Shown piece by piece: positions 7,096 through 10,801 of a DNA stretch of 10,801 bases. Source of the DNA: an uncultured delta proteobacterium (GTDB lineage Bacteria; Desulfobacterota; WTBG01; CAIYCZ01); assembly GCA_903924805.1 (NCBI GenBank), contig CAIYCZ010000374.1, forward strand, positions 1-10,801. The letters are read 5' to 3'. Position 1 is the first letter of the stretch, and every line of letters begins with the position of its first letter. The notes under the pieces are model-generated. The model made no database searches, was not told the origin of the DNA, and saw only the letters and a program-made list of their open reading frames with translations. The position numbers and the translations under genes were made by a program.

Positions 7096-8154
7096 TTAGG
7101 TAACCTGTCCTGACGTTACCCCTGCCTCATCAAAGGTGAGCATTTCAGTAAGAATCTTTACCCCTGCCTCTACCAGAAACATGCCCAGTGCTGCGCCGGT
7201 GCCTTCGCCAAGCCGCAGGTCAAGGTCAAGCAGAGGTCTGAGCTTCATCCGGTCAAGCATTGCCCGGTGTCCCTTTTCAACCGAGAGATGTGATGCAAAA
7301 AAATATCCGCCTATGACCGGATTCATTTCATACGCAATGAGGGCTCCGGCTGTTGATATAAAGCCGTCAATAACAATGGGTATCCTGCCGGCGGCAGCAC
7401 CAATAACAAGCCCGGCAATTCCTGCAATCTCAAGGCCGCCTACTTTTGACAGCACATCAAGCGGATCACGCGGGTCAGGTTTATGTAATGCCAGCGCCTT
7501 CTCAATAGCTGCAATTTTAGCCTTGAGAGCGTGGTCACTGATTCCCGTGCCTCTGCTGGTCACATCAGCAACCGGAACTCCTGACAGCGCAGCGATGATG
7601 GCACTGCTCGGTGTGGTGTTGCCTATTCCCATATCACCGGTGCCGATTATATCGACCGTATCCCGCTCTGCCTGCCGGGCAAGCTCTATTCCGACTTCCA
7701 TAGCCTGTATGGCTTCTTGCCTGGTCATGGCCGGTTCCCGAACTATATTCCCGGTACCCCGCGCTACTTTTTTAATGGTCAGCCCGTCCCGTGCGGGGAA
7801 GTCATAATCAACCCCGATATCCACAACCATGACTTCTGCGCCAGCATGACGTGCCAGCACATTGATGCCTGCACCGCCGCGCATAAAATTAAACACCATC
7901 TGCCTGGTTACTTCTTTGGGAAATGCGCTCACCCCTTCCGCAACCACACCGTGGTCTGCAGCAAAGGTAACTATTCTTTTCCGGGAAATGACCGGACGCG
8001 TCTTTCCCGTGATACCCGCAACCTGTTTGCCAAGCTCCATCAGCCGTCCCAGGCTTCCTCGCGGTATGGCAAGATTATCAAGCCGCTCCTGCGCTTTCTG
8101 CAGAGACGCCGCATCAAGCGGCCTGATCATTTTAAGTGTTTCTTCCAGATTCAC
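7096..8154 (-). CDS. cobT: CobT: nicotinate-nucleotide:dimethylbenzimidazole phosphoribosyltransferase
   Basis: CobT moves phosphoribose from nicotinate mononucleotide to the lower-ligand base, giving the alpha-ribotide that (after dephosphorylation) CobS attaches. Counting from GTG at 8154 the protein has 352 residues and starts MNLEETLKMIRPLDAASLQKAQERLD, a standard CobT N-terminus. Visible signatures are LAIPRGSLGRL (28-38), FAADHGVVAEGVSAFP (64-79), GTGDMGIGNTTPSSA (171-185) and RLGEGTGAALGM (314-325). The glutamate in GEGTG falls at residue 317, the number of the catalytic base described in Salmonella CobT, which supports this start. AAAGGAG lies 6 bases before the GTG. An upstream GTG at 8196 is in frame but lies in a tandem repeat. 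It is the last gene of an operon with the methyltransferase and radical SAM gene, which suggests these make its base substrate. Confidence 0.96.
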   Translation of the reverse strand: MNLEETLKMIRPLDAASLQKAQERLDNLAIPRGSLGRLMELGKQVAGITGKTRPVISRKRIVTFAADHGVVAEGVSAFPKEVTRQMVFNFMRGGAGINVLARHAGAEVMVVDIGVDYDFPARDGLTIKKVARGTGNIVREPAMTRQEAIQAMEVGIELARQAERDTVDIIGTGDMGIGNTTPSSAIIAALSGVPVADVTSRGTGISDHALKAKIAAIEKALALHKPDPRDPLDVLSKVGGLEIAGIAGLVIGAAAGRIPIVIDGFISTAGALIAYEMNPVIGGYFFASHLSVEKGHRAMLDRMKLRPLLDLDLRLGEGTGAALGMFLVEAGVKILTEMLTFDEAGVTSGQVT

Positions 8155-8160
8155 CCATGT

Positions 8161-8167
8161 CTCCTTT
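8161..8167 (-). promoter_or_regulatory. Ribosome binding site deciding the cobT GTG start
   Basis: AAAGGAG on the minus strand, 6 bases before GTG at 8154. It is the best ribosome site in the window. It sits just past the tandem repeat that contains spurious in-frame GTG codons further upstream. An ATG at 8158 is out of frame. Confidence 0.8.
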
Positions 8168-8171
8168 ATTT

Positions 8172-8214
8172 CACCTTCCACCTTTCCACTTTTCACTTAT
8201 CACTTTTCACTTTT
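8172..8214. repeat. Degenerate 7-base tandem repeat between methyltransferase and cobT
   Basis: Read on the plus strand there are four copies of CACTTTT (8208-8214, 8201-8207, 8194-8200 as CACTTAT, 8187-8193), then diverged units CACCTTTC (8179-8186) and CACCTTC (8172-8178). On the coding strand the unit is AAAAGTG. The repeat supplies the stop codon of the upstream methyltransferase (TGA at 8207-8209) and several GTG triplets that mimic cobT starts. Such heptamer runs occur in gaps of some anaerobic bacterial genomes; the copy number may vary between strains. Confidence 0.8.
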
Positions 8215-9217
8215 TTCGAGTCCCGAATATAATCGAAGAGCCCCCACCCACCTCTGCGGTCTTTATATCTGAAAGTCCCGCAGACAGCATCCAGCGCCCG
8301 AGCTCTTCCTGTTCGTGGCATCTGCCAGCGGGTGTTCCAACCAGCATGGTCATATCAAACAGCGCAACAGCAACCGGATTGCCTGTACCGGCAATGTAGT
8401 CATGGATTAAAAGCGTTCCCTTTTTCACCAATGTTTTTGCCGCCTTTTTAATAAGCTTCCGGACTTCAGCCGCAGCGTACATGTGCAGCACATTTGAAAT
8501 AAACACCAGATCGTATGGTTCTGCGGGAAACGGTTCTGCAAGGCATTCTCCTGCAACGACATGGACACGCGCCTCCAGCCCGCAGTGCCTGATGTATCGT
8601 TTAGCATGGGGCACAACCGGCTGAAGGTCATATACCGTTGCTGACAGATTTTTATTTATCTGTGAAAAGGCAGCGGCATAGGTACCCATGCCGCCGCCCA
8701 CATCAAGCATGCAATGATAGTTTTTCATTGGCACTGCACGGCTTATCAGAGCGCTTTTTATGCGGCCTGCGGCATGCATGGATAAAAGGTATCTCCTGAG
8801 CTGCTGCGGGTATCTCTTGAGTACTGAACCCGGGGGCGTAAGCATGCTCCCCTTTTTTAAGCACTGATGCAGCTGCGACCAGGGCCGCATGAGCGTTTCA
8901 TTATGGATAAACAGGTCTCCGCAGTATGTCATACTGTGCTGCGACAGATACTTCCCTGCAAGCCGCGCGTTTCCGTACCGGTTGCCGCTGTGCTCTATTA
9001 ATCCCAGAGCCTGCAGCACCCCTAAAAATCGCTTGAGAGCTGTTTCTGAAACCTTTACCCTTTCAGCCAGCGCTTTAAGCGAGACTGATCTTTCCCCGAT
9101 TGCTGAAAAAATCCCGAGCCGCAGCGCCTCAAACAGAACTGATGAGATCTGATACCCGGAAGCAAGGGTATAAAGCTCCTGCAAATGTTTTCGTTCTTTT
9201 TCCATCACAGCTGGCAT
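8207..9217 (-). CDS. SAM-dependent O-methyltransferase, putative BzaC-like (5-hydroxybenzimidazole O-methylation)
   Basis: This 336-residue protein is a class-I SAM methyltransferase of the plant/bacterial O-methyltransferase type. Residues about 10-100 form an N-terminal winged-helix dimerisation domain (SSVLFEALRLGIFSAIG, then LKALAERVKVSETALKRFLGVL as the helix-turn-helix). The SAM loop LDVGGGMGTY is at 171-180, FISNVLHMY at 239-247 and LLIHDYI at 269-275. His245 matches the position of the family's catalytic histidine; the usual LHDW motif is here LHMY. It may start at ATG 9217 (13-base overlap with the radical SAM gene) or at ATG 9205, which forms a TGATG stop-start with it; neither has a strong ribosome site. 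Its place between cobT and a B12-type radical SAM gene parallels bza operons, where BzaC makes 5-methoxybenzimidazole. The family is secure; the substrate is inferred and could be another small hydroxylated aromatic. Confidence 0.85.
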   Translation of the reverse strand: MPAVMEKERKHLQELYTLASGYQISSVLFEALRLGIFSAIGERSVSLKALAERVKVSETALKRFLGVLQALGLIEHSGNRYGNARLAGKYLSQHSMTYCGDLFIHNETLMRPWSQLHQCLKKGSMLTPPGSVLKRYPQQLRRYLLSMHAAGRIKSALISRAVPMKNYHCMLDVGGGMGTYAAAFSQINKNLSATVYDLQPVVPHAKRYIRHCGLEARVHVVAGECLAEPFPAEPYDLVFISNVLHMYAAAEVRKLIKKAAKTLVKKGTLLIHDYIAGTGNPVAVALFDMTMLVGTPAGRCHEQEELGRWMLSAGLSDIKTAEVGGGSSIIFGTRKK

Positions 9218-10740
9218 ACACGCTCTGAAACAATAAGCCCCTCAATCACATCAGATGCACGCTTTTCCCATGTGCGCCGGTCATCATTATCACCGCGCAT
9301 TTCCTGCAGCTCAAGCCTGCTCAGCACCTCGCCAAACATATACACCAGAAAATCGTTAACCCTCTGCGAAGCTCGCGTCTGTTCTTTTTTCCAGTACAAG
9401 GGTGATTGCCTGTTCTGCATTAATTTCAAGAGATCCCTGCACACCTGTGCCATAAGGTCAGCAAGGAACTGCACCGGCTTATGCGAAAAGCGGTAATGTC
9501 CCTCATATCCGAGAGGATCTCTGAACTCGAGCCGCTGCTGTTCTTCCAGAAGCTTGAAATGGTGCGTCCCTCTTAATACAATCTCCCGGTGATAGAGGAC
9601 ATTTGCCGTACCGGAAAGCACATCCAGCAACCGGTTAGCCTTAAGAAATTCAAAGTTAGCCCGCACATCTTCAAGGGTTGAATCCGGCTCAAACATGATG
9701 AACCCCGGGTTTGGCTCTATGCCGTGGCTCTTCAGCAGTTTCACCGCTTCTTCACTTTTCTTCCGGTCTATCCCCTTTCTCATGCGTTTCAGAGAAGCTG
9801 GCGATGCGCTCTCTATTCCCAGGAATACGTGCCGTAATCCGGCGCTCACCATAAGAGATACCATTTTTTCATCAAGGTCATTACACCTGCACTCAATACC
9901 AAACTCAAGCTGAGGCAGGTTTTTTATACTTTCAAATATGGCGGCAGACCTTGTTCGCCCTGCAGCTCCCGTCCCAATAAAATTTGCATCTACAAAATAG
10001 ATATATGGCTCAGGCAATTGTGAGATAATCAGATCTATCTCTTGCGCGATATTTGCGGGAGAACGTCCTCTCCAGCAGCACCCGTCTCCATAAAAATTAT
10101 TAATGCAGCAGAACACGCAATTTCCGTAACATCCCCTGCTTGCTAAAATATTCCCCCCGATTTTTTTTAAAAACAGCTCACTTCTGTCCGGAAACGGCAA
10201 CGCATCAAGATCAGCTATTAATGCTCTGTTTGCCGTTGTTTTAATCTCACCATCTTTTCTGAACGCAATGCCGGGAATTTTTTCAAATGCAATGGTACCA
10301 TATTGAGCATGGTTAGCTGCTATATCCGCAAATGTTTCCTCTGGCTCTCCGCGTATTATGCAGTCTATGAAAGGGTAGTGCTGCAAAATTTCCCGGTACG
10401 AAAATGTTGGGAAAAACCCGTATAAAATTACCGGCAGCTGCTTATGATTCTCTGTGAAGTTGTGCAGGAACAAAAACAGCTCATCAGTCTTCTCCCACAA
10501 ATAAACTGCATTCACACCGAGGATATCAAAACGCAGAGTCGCAAGCTTTTTGCTGCATTCCCTGAACGAGTCCCTGCTGAGAAAAGCATCGTAAATCTCT
10601 GTGTGAAAACCCCGGCTTTTAAGCTTCGCTGAAATATAACCGCTCAGCAGGCATGAGGAAAGCGGCGTATTTGCAACATCATTGAAATGCGCTGAAGATG
10701 GCGGGCGCGGAGGCTCAAGGAGCATAATGCTTAATTCCAT
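9205..10740 (-). CDS. B12-binding-domain radical SAM enzyme, putative BzaD/BzaE-like methylase
   Basis: The 511-residue protein has a B12-binding-type N-terminal domain (about 1-140: LLEPPRPPSS, SGYISAKLKSRGFHTEIYD, IIRGEPEETF at 128-137) and a radical SAM barrel (about 195-390). The cluster motif CYGNCVFC puts the three iron-sulfur ligands at Cys204, Cys208 and Cys211, followed by WRGRSPANIAQEIDLI (223-238) and FLGIESASPASLKRMRKG (306-323). The DxHxxG cobalamin-ligating motif is absent; YDAFLSRD stands at about that point, as in many members that bind cobalamin without a histidine ligand. Such enzymes typically methylate unactivated carbons. It is the first visible gene of an operon ending in cobT, so methylation of a benzimidazole lower-ligand precursor (BzaD- or BzaE-like) is the leading guess. 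The ATG at 10740 has no good ribosome site. The reaction cannot be assigned from sequence alone. Confidence 0.88.
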   Translation of the reverse strand: MELSIMLLEPPRPPSSAHFNDVANTPLSSCLLSGYISAKLKSRGFHTEIYDAFLSRDSFRECSKKLATLRFDILGVNAVYLWEKTDELFLFLHNFTENHKQLPVILYGFFPTFSYREILQHYPFIDCIIRGEPEETFADIAANHAQYGTIAFEKIPGIAFRKDGEIKTTANRALIADLDALPFPDRSELFLKKIGGNILASRGCYGNCVFCCINNFYGDGCCWRGRSPANIAQEIDLIISQLPEPYIYFVDANFIGTGAAGRTRSAAIFESIKNLPQLEFGIECRCNDLDEKMVSLMVSAGLRHVFLGIESASPASLKRMRKGIDRKKSEEAVKLLKSHGIEPNPGFIMFEPDSTLEDVRANFEFLKANRLLDVLSGTANVLYHREIVLRGTHHFKLLEEQQRLEFRDPLGYEGHYRFSHKPVQFLADLMAQVCRDLLKLMQNRQSPLYWKKEQTRASQRVNDFLVYMFGEVLSRLELQEMRGDNDDRRTWEKRASDVIEGLIVSERVCQL

Positions 10741-10745
10741 AAAAG

Positions 10746-10781
10746 TATTGCTTATTCAATAAGTTTTGATTATTGCTTATT
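10746..10781. repeat. Direct repeat with embedded palindrome upstream of the radical SAM gene
   Basis: TATTGCTTATT occurs at 10746-10756 and again at 10771-10781, 25 bases apart. The first copy overlaps the palindrome CTTATTCAATAAG (10751-10763). This AT-rich stretch lies directly before the radical SAM start and could be an operator or promoter-proximal site. No clear -35/-10 pair was found in the 61 visible bases. Confidence 0.45.
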
Positions 10782-10801
10782 TTTATGGTTTAACCTTAAC
10801 C

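Noticed and set aside
7099..7120. GGTAAC/GTTACC inverted repeat at the cobT stop as a terminator
   Set aside because: It is a six-base stem with a ten-base loop inside the last codons, and no T-run follows on the minus strand.
7136..7807. 223-codon plus-strand frame opposite cobT, with similar long frames opposite cbiB (5487-6200) and cbiFG (647-1168)
   Set aside because: They are antisense shadows of well-supported genes, have low-complexity composition and no recognisable domain or ribosome site.
8155..8196. Upstream GTG start for cobT at 8196
   Set aside because: It lies in the heptamer repeat and adds 14 residues unlike CobT, whereas GTG at 8154 has a strong ribosome site and puts the catalytic glutamate at 317.
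1..10801. CRISPR array, tRNA, rRNA or insertion-sequence transposase
   Set aside because: No regularly spaced repeats, tRNA-like cloverleaf, rRNA stretch or transposase-like coding region was seen.

Overview
This window is almost entirely vitamin B12 (cobamide) biosynthesis, of the oxygen-independent (early cobalt insertion, Cbi-type) kind. Eight core pathway genes are recognisable: cbiF-cbiG, cbiET, cbiD, cbiL, cbiC, cbiB, cobS and cobT. Two more genes, an O-methyltransferase and a B12-binding radical SAM enzyme, sit directly upstream of cobT. The Cbi-type pathway and iron-sulfur radical chemistry point to an anaerobic bacterium. Moderate GC content and short 7-base tandem repeats in the gaps would suit a Desulfobacterota- or Nitrospirota-like lineage, but no marker gene fixes the taxonomy.

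Layout by position: 1-4822 is a compact minus-strand operon read right to left, cbiC > cbiL > cbiD > cbiET > cbiF-cbiG, the last running off the left edge. Its genes overlap or abut, and three successive junctions overlap by exactly 17 bases. Positions 4823-5062 are a 240-base gap holding two strong inverted-repeat elements, upstream of cbiC and downstream of cbiB. cbiB (5063-6037, minus) and cobS (6136-6885, plus) diverge from a 98-base spacer carrying a sigma70-like promoter. Positions 6886-7095 separate the convergent 3' ends of cobS and cobT and carry an inverted repeat and a heptamer repeat. Positions 7096-10740 are a second minus-strand operon, read as radical SAM > methyltransferase > cobT. 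The last 61 bases hold short repeats that may be a control region.

How the genes work together: CbiL, CbiF, CbiG, CbiD, CbiE/T and CbiC methylate and contract the corrin ring toward cobyrinic acid. CbiB attaches the aminopropanol arm. CobT activates the lower-ligand base and CobS joins it to the corrin. Missing here, and presumably elsewhere, are CbiH (possibly fused to CbiG beyond the edge), CbiJ, CbiA, CbiP, the cobaltochelatase, adenosyltransferase and CobU/CobY.

The most interesting reading is that the radical SAM and methyltransferase genes are a BzaD/E-like and BzaC-like pair, building a methoxy/methyl benzimidazole lower ligand anaerobically and passing it to CobT. This rests on family plus context and depends on whether a ThiC-like hydroxybenzimidazole synthase (BzaA/B/F) lies upstream or elsewhere in the genome.
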